Below are positions 1 through 6,660 of a DNA stretch of 17,383 nucleotides, piece by piece (within the stretch, counting starts at the first letter, position 1; each line of letters begins with the position of its first letter). The translations under genes were made by a program, and so were the position numbers. A model generated the notes under the pieces. It searched no databases and was not told where the DNA came from. It was given only the letters and a program-made list of their open reading frames with translations. This DNA comes from Candidatus Zixiibacteriota bacterium (GTDB taxonomy: Bacteria; RBG-13-66-14; B26-G2; WVWN01): contig JAUWLW010000053.1 in NCBI GenBank assembly GCA_030613505.1, positions 1 through 17,383 of the forward strand. The letters are read 5' to 3'.

Positions 1-126
1 GCTCTTTATTCGCTCTATATGACCGATCAAGTCGGACTCGAAGAGTGCCTGCGCGTAAGCGCCGATCAGGTAGGGCTGCGCCGGATGATCGGCGAGCCTG
101 AGACGGCTCCCGCCGCCGTCCGCTGA
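1..126 (+). CDS. 3' end of an unidentified gene (partial)
   Basis: The first frame is open from the window edge to a TGA at 124-126 and would give a 41-residue C-terminus ending in ETAPAAVR. I recognise no family or motif. The TPR reading frame at 152-457 starts just behind it in another frame, so this could be the end of an upstream gene or part of the TPR gene separated by a frameshift. The open frame is short and GC-rich sequence stays open by chance, so confidence is low. Confidence 0.3.
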   Translation, partial: ALYSLYMTDQVGLEECLRVSADQVGLRRMIGEPETAPAAVR

Positions 127-151
127 CGCCTGGACCGCGACGTACCGGGGC

Positions 152-457
152 GTGCAAGACGGCGACGAGAGCCGCGACCGGGCGCGCGGGGGCGACTATG
201 CGCGGGCCGGTTTTTGCCTGGACTTGGCGGAGCGTCTCGGCGCCCGGGCCGAGAAGGTGCAGAACCGCCTCGGCGCCTACGCCGAAGGACGAGGCGACGT
301 CGACGCGGCGGCCGCCCACTACCGACGCGCGTTGGCGTTGGACCCCACGTTTCGAGGGGCGCGGGAGGGTCTGATAAAGCTCTATTACCGTTCGGGCGAG
401 AACGACAGCGCCGCGCGGGAGCTCCGGACGCTGACGGCCTTTTATCCCGGCGATTGA
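152..457 (+). CDS. short tetratricopeptide-repeat (TPR) protein or C-terminal TPR fragment
   Basis: The frame encodes about 101 residues from a GTG at 152; it is already open from about position 101, so the true start is uncertain. Residues about 40-70 match a TPR consensus: LGAYAEGRGDVDAAAAHY followed by RRALALDPTFRGA. A second, weaker repeat follows (LIKLYYRSGENDSAARELRTL). TPR units are helix-turn-helix scaffolds for protein-protein contacts. There is no signal peptide and no convincing Shine-Dalgarno sequence before the GTG, and most TPR proteins are longer. It may therefore be the C-terminal part of a larger TPR protein broken by a frameshift near 100-126. A hairpin with a T-run follows at 495-522. 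The TPR assignment is fairly safe; the gene boundaries are not. Confidence 0.55.
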   Translation: MQDGDESRDRARGGDYARAGFCLDLAERLGARAEKVQNRLGAYAEGRGDVDAAAAHYRRALALDPTFRGAREGLIKLYYRSGENDSAARELRTLTAFYPGD

Positions 458-494
458 GGCGGCGCAGGGATTATTAATCGTAACAGGCCGAGCC

Positions 495-522
495 AACGAC
501 GCGAGTCGCGACGTTGATTTTT
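495..522 (+). terminator. probable intrinsic terminator after the TPR gene
   Basis: An imperfect GC-rich inverted repeat at 495-515 (AACG-A-CGCGA against TCGCG-A-CGTT, with one A-A mismatch) is followed by a T-rich run ending near 522. It lies 38 bases after the TGA at 457 and separates the TPR gene from the promoter at 613. Confidence 0.45.
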
Positions 523-612
523 AGCGGTTTTGCTAATTATACCGGCCGTTTTACGGATTTTAAGGCTGAGGAGTTGCCGTATATTTTTAAGTAAAAAATG
601 TGCAAAAAGGAC

Positions 613-641
613 TTGATATTTTACTGTCGTTTGTGTATGCT
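613..641 (+). promoter_or_regulatory. sigma70-like promoter for the secreted protein at 696
   Basis: TTGATA at 613-618 and TATGCT at 636-641 are separated by exactly 17 bases, in an AT-rich stretch between the terminator near 500 and the gene at 696. Initiation would fall near 648, leaving a leader of about 48 bases with an AAGGAGG ribosome site at 684-690. This also argues against a start codon at 600, which would lie upstream of transcription initiation. Confidence 0.6.
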
Positions 642-695
642 GTTAGTCGAAGGAAGTTGCCTTTCAAACGGCGTTCTACTAACAAGGAGGCTGAT

Positions 696-1424
696 GTGAA
701 GAAGGTACTTTTAATAATAGTAGCCTTGCTCATAGCGACGAGCGCGTTGGCGGCGCCGCCGTCGAAGATCCTCGTCAAGTACGACGTGTACGGCGGTTAC
801 GGGAACGCCGTCATCAACGCGCTCAAGGCCAAGTGGTCCGCCGCGACCATTACGTCTTACGTGGGGAATACCTGGCCGGTGTTCATTTCCCAGCTCACCA
901 CGGGGACCTGGGACGTAGTTATCGTCGAGGGACACAACTACAGAGGTACGAGCACGACCCAGTATCAGGCCCTCGCGACCTGGTATAACAAGAAAGTCGG
1001 GCCGCTCTTCTACACCGACTGGTATATGTACGGTAGCCTCAACAACGTGCTTGAAACGGCTATGGGCGCCGGCAACGGGACCCAATTGCGTATGCCGCCT
1101 CGGCCCCATTACGCGTGGGTCACGACGCACCCGATTTGTACCGGCATCACGAGCTGGACCTACGGCAACCCGGGCTACGGCACGGGCGGCAACGCCATGC
1201 CCTGGACTACGGCTACTCCCGTAACCGGTTGGACCAGCAGCTCGTCCACCGGCCAGGGTGGCATCATGGTCGCCCCGGATAAACACAGCATCATCAGCGG
1301 GTACATGCCTTCCTTGAACTCGTCGCAGGGCGAAAAAATCTGGGCGAACATCCTGGAATTCATGTGGGCCAGCTCCAGCGTCAGTCCCCAATCGCTCGGT
1401 AAAGTCAAAGCCCTGTACAAATAG
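696..1424 (+). CDS. secreted protein, possible GATase1/ThuA-like fold, with short C-terminal motif SLGKVKALYK
   Basis: The chosen start is the GTG at 696, five bases after a strong AAGGAGG (684-690); an ATG at 694 is out of frame. The 242-residue product opens with a typical signal peptide (MKKVLLIIVALLIATSALA, predicted cleavage after ALA). The mature part starts with a beta-strand (KILVKYDVYG) and has a WDVVIVEGHNY segment about 75 residues on. This alternating strand-helix pattern resembles class I glutamine amidotransferase-like or ThuA-like folds, but I see no catalytic Cys-His-Glu triad, so an enzymatic role is not supported. A Gly, Thr and Trp-rich segment follows. The protein ends SVSPQSLGKVKALYK, matching the motif found at three other places in the window. 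It is monocistronic, between its own promoter and the terminator at 1444. Function unknown; extracytoplasmic location likely. Confidence 0.8.
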   Translation: MKKVLLIIVALLIATSALAAPPSKILVKYDVYGGYGNAVINALKAKWSAATITSYVGNTWPVFISQLTTGTWDVVIVEGHNYRGTSTTQYQALATWYNKKVGPLFYTDWYMYGSLNNVLETAMGAGNGTQLRMPPRPHYAWVTTHPICTGITSWTYGNPGYGTGGNAMPWTTATPVTGWTSSSSTGQGGIMVAPDKHSIISGYMPSLNSSQGEKIWANILEFMWASSSVSPQSLGKVKALYK

Positions 1425-1443
1425 ACCGAACGTATTTACGACT

Positions 1444-1472
1444 AGCCGCCTGCGCGAGCGGGCGGCTTTTTT
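1444..1472 (+). terminator. intrinsic terminator after the secreted-protein gene
   Basis: AGCCGCC at 1444-1450 pairs with GGCGGCT at 1461-1467 around a 10-base loop and is followed by TTTTTT ending at 1472. It starts 20 bases after the stop codon at 1424. Confidence 0.8.
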
Positions 1473-1534
1473 ACTTGGGCGTTCGTGCGCGCGCCCGCAA
1501 TTTGCGTTTCTGGATACGCCGGCAAGGGTTTTAC

Positions 1535-1563
1535 TTGTATTACGCGCGGTAAATAGTTACAAT
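1535..1563 (+). promoter_or_regulatory. possible promoter for acetate kinase
   Basis: TTGTAT (1535-1540) and TACAAT (1558-1563) are separated by 17 bases. The -10 is good and the -35 is weak. Initiation near 1570 would give a leader of about 110 bases. The purine run GGAGAGGGGG at 1574-1583 lies inside that leader, far upstream of the ATG at 1680. Confidence 0.35.
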
Positions 1564-1679
1564 ATCGGCGTTTGGAGAGGGGGTAGTTGGTGCGGCCGCC
1601 GGTTTTTTCGTCCCGCGCGGCGGCCTGGAGGCCGGGCCGGCGCACTCCCCTTCGGCGGCCGGATACCTGTTTATACCCA

Positions 1680-3047
1680 ATGAAAATTTTGACGCTCAAC
1701 TGCGGCAGCTCGTCGCTCAAATATTCGTTCTTTGACGCCGCCGAGGAGCGGACCCTCGCCCGGGGCATCGTCGAGAGAATAACCATCGGCGGCTCTTTCA
1801 TCACGCATCGGGTCCCGGCGCCGGAGGACGAACGACCCGCCGGAACGTCGGGCGGCGCCGTCGGCGTCAAGGCGCGCGCCGGTTTGACGACGCGGCGGAT
1901 GTACGAGTGTCCCACCCACAAAGAGGCCATCGACCTCGTCCTGGCGACGCTGACGAAGGGCGACGGCGCCGTCATCGCCGACCTGGCCGAGATCTCGGCC
2001 GTGGCGCACCGCGTCGTCCACGGCGGCGAGGCGCTGACGGGCTCGGTGATGGTAGACGACGCCGTCGTGGACGCGCTCCGCGAGCGCATTAGCCTGGCGC
2101 CGCTCCACAACCCTCCCAACATCGCCGGCGTCGAGGCGGCCCGGGCCCTCCTTCCCGACGTGCCGCAAGTCGCCGTCTTCGATACCGCTTTCCACTATAC
2201 GATGCCTGACTACGCGTACGTGTATCCCCTGCCCTATGAGTGGTACTGCGACCTGGGCCTGCGGCGCTACGGCTTCCACGGCACGTCGCACCTCTACGTC
2301 TCGCGGCGCGCCGCGGCGCTGTTGGGCCGGGAGCCGGCCGACGTCAACCTCATCACCCTCCATATCGGCAACGGCGCGAGCGCGTGCGCCGTGCGGGGGG
2401 GCGTCTCCGTCGATACCTCGATGGGGTTGACGCCGCTGGAGGGCCTCGTTATGGGTACGCGCTCGGGCGATATCGACCCGGCGATTTCCTTCCAGGTGAC
2501 GAAGGACCTCCCCCTCGCGCCGCAGGAGGTCTACACCATTCTCAACCGGCGCAGCGGCGTCCTGGGCCTGACGGGGAAGTACGCCGACCGGCGGGACGTG
2601 CTGGCCCATATCAAACCCGACGCGACGAGCGCCGACGACGACGCCGAGGAGCCGGGTTCGGCATATAGGTGCAAGCTCGCGTTGGAAGTGGAGTGCTACC
2701 GCCTGAAGAAATACGTCGGCGCGTACGCCGCGGCGCTGGGGCGGGTGGACGCGCTGGTCTTTACGGCCGGCGTGGGAGAGAATTCGCCCGAGATGCGGGC
2801 GTGGACGCTGCGCGGCCTGGAGGGGCTGGGCATTATCGTCGACGAGGAGAAGAACGCCGACGCGCCCCGGGGCGAAGAGGTCGACGTCGCCGCCGAGGCG
2901 TCGGCGACGCGCGTCTTCGTCATCCCCACCGACGAGGAGCGCGTGTTTATCGAGGATACCGTCGCCTTGCTCGACGGCACTTATGCGCCGCCGGACCGCT
3001 TCGTATACTCATTCCAGAAACCGGATTATACGCCGCGGCTCGATTGA
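1680..3047 (+). CDS. ackA: acetate kinase
   Basis: Acetate kinase (ASKHA fold, cytoplasmic) interconverts acetate plus ATP with acetyl phosphate plus ADP, and with phosphotransacetylase makes ATP in fermentation. No pta lies in the window. The 455-residue product carries both family signatures: LNCGSSSLKY near the N-terminus and GLRRYGFHGTSH near residue 200. The residues matching the known catalytic set are present: Arg111 in HRVVHGGE, Asp168 in VFDTAFH, Arg261 in GTRSGDID and Glu419 in PTDEE. The protein is longer than the usual 400 or so residues because of an inserted stretch near residues 35-75, an acidic insertion after GLTGKYADRRD and a short C-terminal extension. The ATG at 1680 starts the conserved MKILTLNCGSSS but has no clear Shine-Dalgarno. 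TTG 1587 or GTG 1590 behind a purine run would add about 30 non-conserved basic residues. Confidence 0.95.
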   Translation: MKILTLNCGSSSLKYSFFDAAEERTLARGIVERITIGGSFITHRVPAPEDERPAGTSGGAVGVKARAGLTTRRMYECPTHKEAIDLVLATLTKGDGAVIADLAEISAVAHRVVHGGEALTGSVMVDDAVVDALRERISLAPLHNPPNIAGVEAARALLPDVPQVAVFDTAFHYTMPDYAYVYPLPYEWYCDLGLRRYGFHGTSHLYVSRRAAALLGREPADVNLITLHIGNGASACAVRGGVSVDTSMGLTPLEGLVMGTRSGDIDPAISFQVTKDLPLAPQEVYTILNRRSGVLGLTGKYADRRDVLAHIKPDATSADDDAEEPGSAYRCKLALEVECYRLKKYVGAYAAALGRVDALVFTAGVGENSPEMRAWTLRGLEGLGIIVDEEKNADAPRGEEVDVAAEASATRVFVIPTDEERVFIEDTVALLDGTYAPPDRFVYSFQKPDYTPRLD

Positions 3048-3073
3048 CGCCTTATACACGGAATACCGTTAAC

Positions 3074-3104
3074 GAAGAGCGGCCCGGGCGGGCCGCTTTT
3101 CTTC
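3074..3104. terminator. terminator between the convergent ackA and minus-strand genes
   Basis: AGCGGCCC (3078-3085) pairs with GGGCCGCT (3090-3097) around GGGC. Outer GAAG and CTTC can extend the stem across a TTT run. It starts 26 bases after the ackA stop and lies between convergent genes. A second inverted repeat, TAACGCGCC (3110-3118) with GGCGCGTTA (3128-3136), includes the stop codon of the minus-strand gene but has no T-run. Confidence 0.7.
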
Positions 3105-3133
3105 GTGGTTAACGCGCCGCTCCCGAGGGCGCG

Positions 3134-3772
3134 TTAGGGCGCATCTTGGCGCTCGCCGGTGTCGTTCTCGAACGCCGCCGAGCCGAAGTAGAAGTCGGGA
3201 CGCTCCCAGTGCAGGACGAAGTCCACGTCGGGGTAGAAGTCGTCGCGCCGCAGCTCATAGCGGACCACGCCCTCGCGGGAGGCGACCTCTTCCAGTTCGT
3301 AGGAACCTTCAACGGGGGCGAGTTGGGGCGGGACCTCGACGGCGAATACCGCCTTCCCGATAGGCCGCTGCCAGTCGCGCGTGCTGGTCAAAATGTACTT
3401 ATACTCGCAGCCGTCGCAGCGCTGCTCGTACGCGACCGACACCACGGCCTCGCTTTGCGGCGGTACCGTTACCTCGAACGCGACGTCGTGACGTTTCCAG
3501 GAGAAGGGGATGTCTCCCCCTTCGGCGTCGCGGACGGATATATTCTCCGGCTTGCCCAGCCCGGGCCCGCGGGGGAAGGGGTAATACAGCTTGAGTTTTT
3601 CCGCCTCGTCGCCGGCGTTGTAGAAGGTATACGTACCCTCGACCGTCGCGGTGGGAGGCGCGAGCGTTATCGTGACGTTCTCGCCGGTGAATTCGGCCTT
3701 CCCAACGGCGGGCGCGGGGGCGGTCGCGGCCGCCACCGACGCTACAACGCCCCACCTCAATAGCGTTTTCAT
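3134..3772 (-). CDS. secreted beta-rich protein, paralog of the product of 5510-6136
   Basis: The 212-residue product has a signal peptide (MKTLLRWGVVASVAAATAPAPAVG) and a predicted all-beta mature part. It shares a clear pattern with the protein of 5510-6136: an ENVxI strand, a YxFxN strand, a LxYPFxRGxGxG block, IPFxWK, VTVPxxSxAxVxVxYEQ, and RDDFYP near the C-terminus followed by W-E. Two Cys near residue 120 (CDGC) are unique to this copy. The family is not one I can name; the YPF block and charged strands recall DUF4424-like or other beta-sandwich surface proteins, but that is a guess. The ATG at 3772 has GGAGAGGA just upstream. The FG-GAP gene ends 42 bases upstream, so the two are probably cotranscribed. 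Likely an envelope or secreted structural or binding protein. Confidence 0.8.
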   Translation of the reverse strand: MKTLLRWGVVASVAAATAPAPAVGKAEFTGENVTITLAPPTATVEGTYTFYNAGDEAEKLKLYYPFPRGPGLGKPENISVRDAEGGDIPFSWKRHDVAFEVTVPPQSEAVVSVAYEQRCDGCEYKYILTSTRDWQRPIGKAVFAVEVPPQLAPVEGSYELEEVASREGVVRYELRRDDFYPDVDFVLHWERPDFYFGSAAFENDTGERQDAP

Positions 3773-3814
3773 TTTCCTCTCCTCTCCGCCGTTAATGTTG
3801 GCCTTGCGGCGCCG

Positions 3815-5416
3815 TTACCGCACTACCACCAGCCGCCTGGCGGCGGCGTCGACGCCCGCCTGCAGACGGTAGATGTATACGCCGGGCGCGAGGCCCGCGA
3901 GGCCGACGTCGACGTCGTGCGCGCCTTCGGTCAGCTGCCGCTGAAGCAACGTGCGGACCTTGCGGCCCAAGATGTCGTAAAGTTCTATCGTCGCGGCGCC
4001 GGCCTCGGCCAGCGTGAAGGCTATCCTGGCGTCGCCGCGGCACGGGTTGGGCCGCGCCTGCTCGAGCGCGAAGGCGTACGGCTTGCGCGGGGCCGGCTCG
4101 CGCGGCGGCCCCGGCTCGATGCCGGTATGGCCTACGAGGTCGAAGAGCCACACGTGCGCCGCCTCGTTGCCCTTATCCTGCAGGCTCACGCAGATCTCGC
4201 TCACGCCGTCGCCCGTCACGTCGCCCACGCGCTCGACGTCGTAGATGCGCTCCGAGAAATTTTGGGTCCATAGCTCGAGGCCCTTGTTGGAGTAGCACTT
4301 GGCGACGCCGCTGCCGCTCCCCAGCGATCCGCCCACCGCTTCCCACAGCTTGTCGCCGTCGACGTCCTGGACAACGTCCACCGACCACACGTCCGCGGCC
4401 ACCGGCTTGGCCCACAGCGTAGCGCCGTCCTTGCCGCTGACGCAGAGGAGGTTGGAGCTCCACGAGCCCACGACGACGTCGTCGTAGCCGTCGTTGTTAA
4501 CGTCCGGCAGGCGCTCGAGGTCCATCACGATAGCGCCGACGGTGTTGGTCCAGAGGAGGGCGCCGTCCTTGCCGCTCAGGCCTACCACCGTGCGGGCCCA
4601 CCCGCCGGCGGCCACGTCGTCGTAGCCGTCGTTGTTTACGTCGCCTAGGTTGACGACGTCGGAGAGGCTGTTGCCGGTGTCGTAGACCCAGATTTGAGAA
4701 CCGTTGGTGCCGTTCAGGCCGTAAACTTTATTATCCAAGCCGTTGCCGCCCGACCCCGCCACCGCCTCCGGAATCCCGTCGCCCGTAACGTCGCCGATGG
4801 CGGTCACGCACTGCGCGCCGTCCCGCGGCGGCCTGAAGGTCCAGATGATGTTCACCGCGTCCGAGGTGCTGCCGCCGTCGAAGCAGAAGACGGTCCCGCT
4901 GCGGACGGTCGCGTTGCCGCCCGCGGCGGCCAGCAGGTCCTTCTTGCCGTTCTTATTCACGTCGCCGGTTCCCGCTACGGAATAAACCCAACCCGCGTTC
5001 GGGCCGCTGTACGTCGAGTACGAAAAAATAGTCTTTCCGTCTTTACCCGATTTTAAATAGAACGACCGCCCCTCGCTCACGCCGCCGGGCGTGCCCATAA
5101 TGACCTCGCGGACGCCGTCGCCGTTGAGGTCTTCCACTGTGTCCAGGCCGTGGGTTCCCCACAGGCCCAGGCAGTCGTTGGCGGCCCAGAGTTTGCCGCC
5201 GTTCTTGCCCGAGAGCGCGAAGAGCTCGTCGCCGGCGTCGGAGTAGTACTTGCCGCACACGACGTCCGGGACGCCGTCGTTGTTCACGTCGCCCAGGTCC
5301 GCGGAGGCGTAGACGCCGTTGCAGTCGGTATACGACCACAAGAGCTTCGCGCCGGCGAGCGCGGTCGTCGCGGCTAGAATCGTCGCGAGAAATGTTAACG
5401 CGTAACGCCGCTTCAT
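3815..5416 (-). CDS. secreted FG-GAP/VCBS beta-propeller protein with type IX (Por) C-terminal sorting domain
   Basis: The 533-residue product starts with a signal peptide (MKRRYALTFLATILAATTALA). Eight repeats follow, each with a D-x-N-x-(D/N)-G calcium-binding loop: DVNNDGVPDVV, DLNGDGVREVI, DVNKNGKKDLL, DVTGDGIPEAV, DVNNDGYDDVA, DVNNDGYDDVV, DVDGDKLWEAV and DVTGDGVSEIC. PQQ-propeller-like turns (LSGKDGALLW) lie between them. This predicts a calcium-dependent beta-propeller, a fold often used for adhesion or ligand binding outside the cell. The last 80 or so residues form a classic sorting domain: NPCRGDARIAF, then ATIELYDILGRKVRTL, then LAPGVYIYRLQAG, ending LVVVR. In known systems such domains pass through the type IX apparatus and are usually removed. 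ATG 5416 has AAGGTGG upstream. It sits between two paralogous beta-rich genes (gaps of 42 and 93 bases). Confidence 0.92.
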   Translation of the reverse strand: MKRRYALTFLATILAATTALAGAKLLWSYTDCNGVYASADLGDVNNDGVPDVVCGKYYSDAGDELFALSGKNGGKLWAANDCLGLWGTHGLDTVEDLNGDGVREVIMGTPGGVSEGRSFYLKSGKDGKTIFSYSTYSGPNAGWVYSVAGTGDVNKNGKKDLLAAAGGNATVRSGTVFCFDGGSTSDAVNIIWTFRPPRDGAQCVTAIGDVTGDGIPEAVAGSGGNGLDNKVYGLNGTNGSQIWVYDTGNSLSDVVNLGDVNNDGYDDVAAGGWARTVVGLSGKDGALLWTNTVGAIVMDLERLPDVNNDGYDDVVVGSWSSNLLCVSGKDGATLWAKPVAADVWSVDVVQDVDGDKLWEAVGGSLGSGSGVAKCYSNKGLELWTQNFSERIYDVERVGDVTGDGVSEICVSLQDKGNEAAHVWLFDLVGHTGIEPGPPREPAPRKPYAFALEQARPNPCRGDARIAFTLAEAGAATIELYDILGRKVRTLLQRQLTEGAHDVDVGLAGLAPGVYIYRLQAGVDAAARRLVVVR

Positions 5417-5509
5417 CGTTATTCCACCTTTTCTAAAAATATAACTTAGTTAACGCGTTCATCGTCCCCGATTACATTTTATATTAATACCCCCGACGGC
5501 GCAAGTGGT

Positions 5510-6136
5510 TCAAGGCGTCGCGGGTCGCGCCTTTTCCCACGTAATCGTGAAGTTCATCTGCGGATAGAAGTCGTCGCGGACGAACACGTAGCCGGCGTCG
5601 TCGCCTTTCGCGGATACTTTTTTCAGGGGGTAGGAGGAGCTTACGGCGCCGAAGGCCGCGGGCGCCGTTACGGTGAAGGCGGTATACGCGCCCGCAAACC
5701 CCCAAAAGCGGTCCTTACCCAAGGGGTACGTAAAGGTCGTGCCGCTTACCGGCTGTTCGTACTTGACGACGACGCTCGCCCGGCTCTTGGCGGGGACCGT
5801 AACGCCGAAAGTTATATTCTTTTTCTTCCACGCGAACGGGATTTCCGCGCCCGCGCCGTCGGTTACGGCCGCGTTCGCGGCCGGGCCTACGCCCCATCCC
5901 CTGCCGAACGGGTAGCTCAGCTCTAACTTTTTATCTTTCTCGGCGTCGTTTTGGAAGACGTACTCGGCGGATACGCTCAATTGGCCGGCCGATAAATAGA
6001 TGTCGACGTTTTCCTCCGCCAACTTAAAGGGCGCGTCCGGGACGACGTAGTCCAAGCCGATGCCCCCTAGGGTCATTATGCCGAAAATTACGAACGATAC
6101 AAATACGATGCTTCCGGCTATAAAAACGTATTGCAC
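5510..6136 (-). CDS. membrane-anchored beta-rich protein, paralog of the product of 3134-3772
   Basis: The start is a GTG at 6136 preceded by AAAGGAG. The 208-residue product begins with a hydrophobic segment (residues about 3-26, QYVFIAGSIVFVSFVIFGIM) that reads as an uncleaved anchor or signal. The rest is predicted beta-rich and aligns along its length with the 3134-3772 product: YPFGRGWGVG, IPFAWKKKN, VTVPAKSRASVVVKYEQ, VRDDFYPQ and a final W-E. The CDGC pair of the paralog is missing. The two paralogs flank the FG-GAP propeller gene and share its strand, which suggests a joint envelope role, for example as partners or ligands of the propeller; this is inference. The cupin gene ends 75 bases upstream. 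I cannot name the family. Confidence 0.78.
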   Translation of the reverse strand: MQYVFIAGSIVFVSFVIFGIMTLGGIGLDYVVPDAPFKLAEENVDIYLSAGQLSVSAEYVFQNDAEKDKKLELSYPFGRGWGVGPAANAAVTDGAGAEIPFAWKKKNITFGVTVPAKSRASVVVKYEQPVSGTTFTYPLGKDRFWGFAGAYTAFTVTAPAAFGAVSSSYPLKKVSAKGDDAGYVFVRDDFYPQMNFTITWEKARPATP

Positions 6137-6211
6137 GTAATCTCCTTTGGCGGCCGGAGCGTCACAATGAACCTGCCCGCACCCTATTTGATTTTACTAC
6201 GGTTCGCCGGC

Positions 6212-6553
6212 CTACGCAAGCCCCGCCGGCGCGACGACGTAGACGTAGCGGAGGTCGCCGTCGCCGCGGTTGCGCACGTTGTGGAAGGGGCCGGGCGGGA
6301 TGTACGCGACTTGCCCCGCCTCGACCGCGAGCGCGCCGTGGCCCTCCAGCTCGGCCTCGCCCCGGCCCTCGAGTATCACCAGCAGCTCCTCGTGGTCCTC
6401 GGTGCCGTGGCGGCCGCAGTCTTCGCCCGGCCCCAGCGTCACCATCCCCGCGCGCATGCGCCTCGCGACGCCTTCGGTGAGGAGGGGGAGGTGGGTTTCG
6501 CCCCGGCCTTCGAGCGTTTTCACGAAGGGTTTAAATTCGCCGGCTTCGGCCAT
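6212..6553 (-). CDS. small single-domain cupin protein
   Basis: The 113-residue product is a single cupin_2 barrel. Motif 1 is GRHGTEDHEELLVILEG, with likely metal ligands His49, His54 and Glu56; motif 2 is GQVAYIPPGPFHNVRN, with His91. The first two histidines are five residues apart instead of the usual H-x-H, a variant I believe occurs in some small cupins. Such proteins bind a divalent metal and act as small dioxygenases, isomerases or sugar-binding regulators; the substrate cannot be told from sequence. There is no signal peptide, so it is cytoplasmic. ATG 6553 has AAAGAGGA upstream. It is the first gene of the minus-strand set 6553-3134 and is divergent from the AT-rich gene at 6661. 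Confidence 0.88.
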   Translation of the reverse strand: MAEAGEFKPFVKTLEGRGETHLPLLTEGVARRMRAGMVTLGPGEDCGRHGTEDHEELLVILEGRGEAELEGHGALAVEAGQVAYIPPGPFHNVRNRGDGDLRYVYVVAPAGLA

Positions 6554-6590
6554 CGTGGTCCTCTTTCCGTCCGCCCGGCTAAAAGGCGGG

Positions 6591-6619
6591 TTTATTTTTT
6601 ACGATAGGTTTATTATAAT
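6591..6619 (+). promoter_or_regulatory. promoter for the AT-rich gene at 6661, with a near-overlapping minus-strand -10
   Basis: TATAAT at 6614-6619 is a perfect -10, with a weak TTTATT at 6591-6596 after a 17-base spacer. It lies in the 107-base gap between divergent genes. Because ATTATAAT is self-complementary, the minus strand also reads TATAAT at 6617-6612, with a weak TTAAAT upstream (6640-6635) that could serve the cupin gene. Both polymerases could not bind at once. Confidence 0.5.
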
Positions 6620-6660
6620 GCAAAAAGGCTATCTATTTAAGGCAATTTAAGGGGAACGTA

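Noticed and set aside
600-695. N-terminal extension of the secreted protein from position 600
   Set aside because: It would cover the promoter at 613-641, lacks a ribosome site, and puts 32 extra residues before a perfect signal peptide.
696-1424. Active glutamine amidotransferase or ThuA enzyme
   Set aside because: The strand-helix pattern is suggestive, but no catalytic triad is evident; described only as a possible fold.
1671-2609. Minus-strand open frame of 312 codons opposite ackA
   Set aside because: Antisense to acetate kinase with its catalytic motifs intact on the plus strand; composition-driven shadow.
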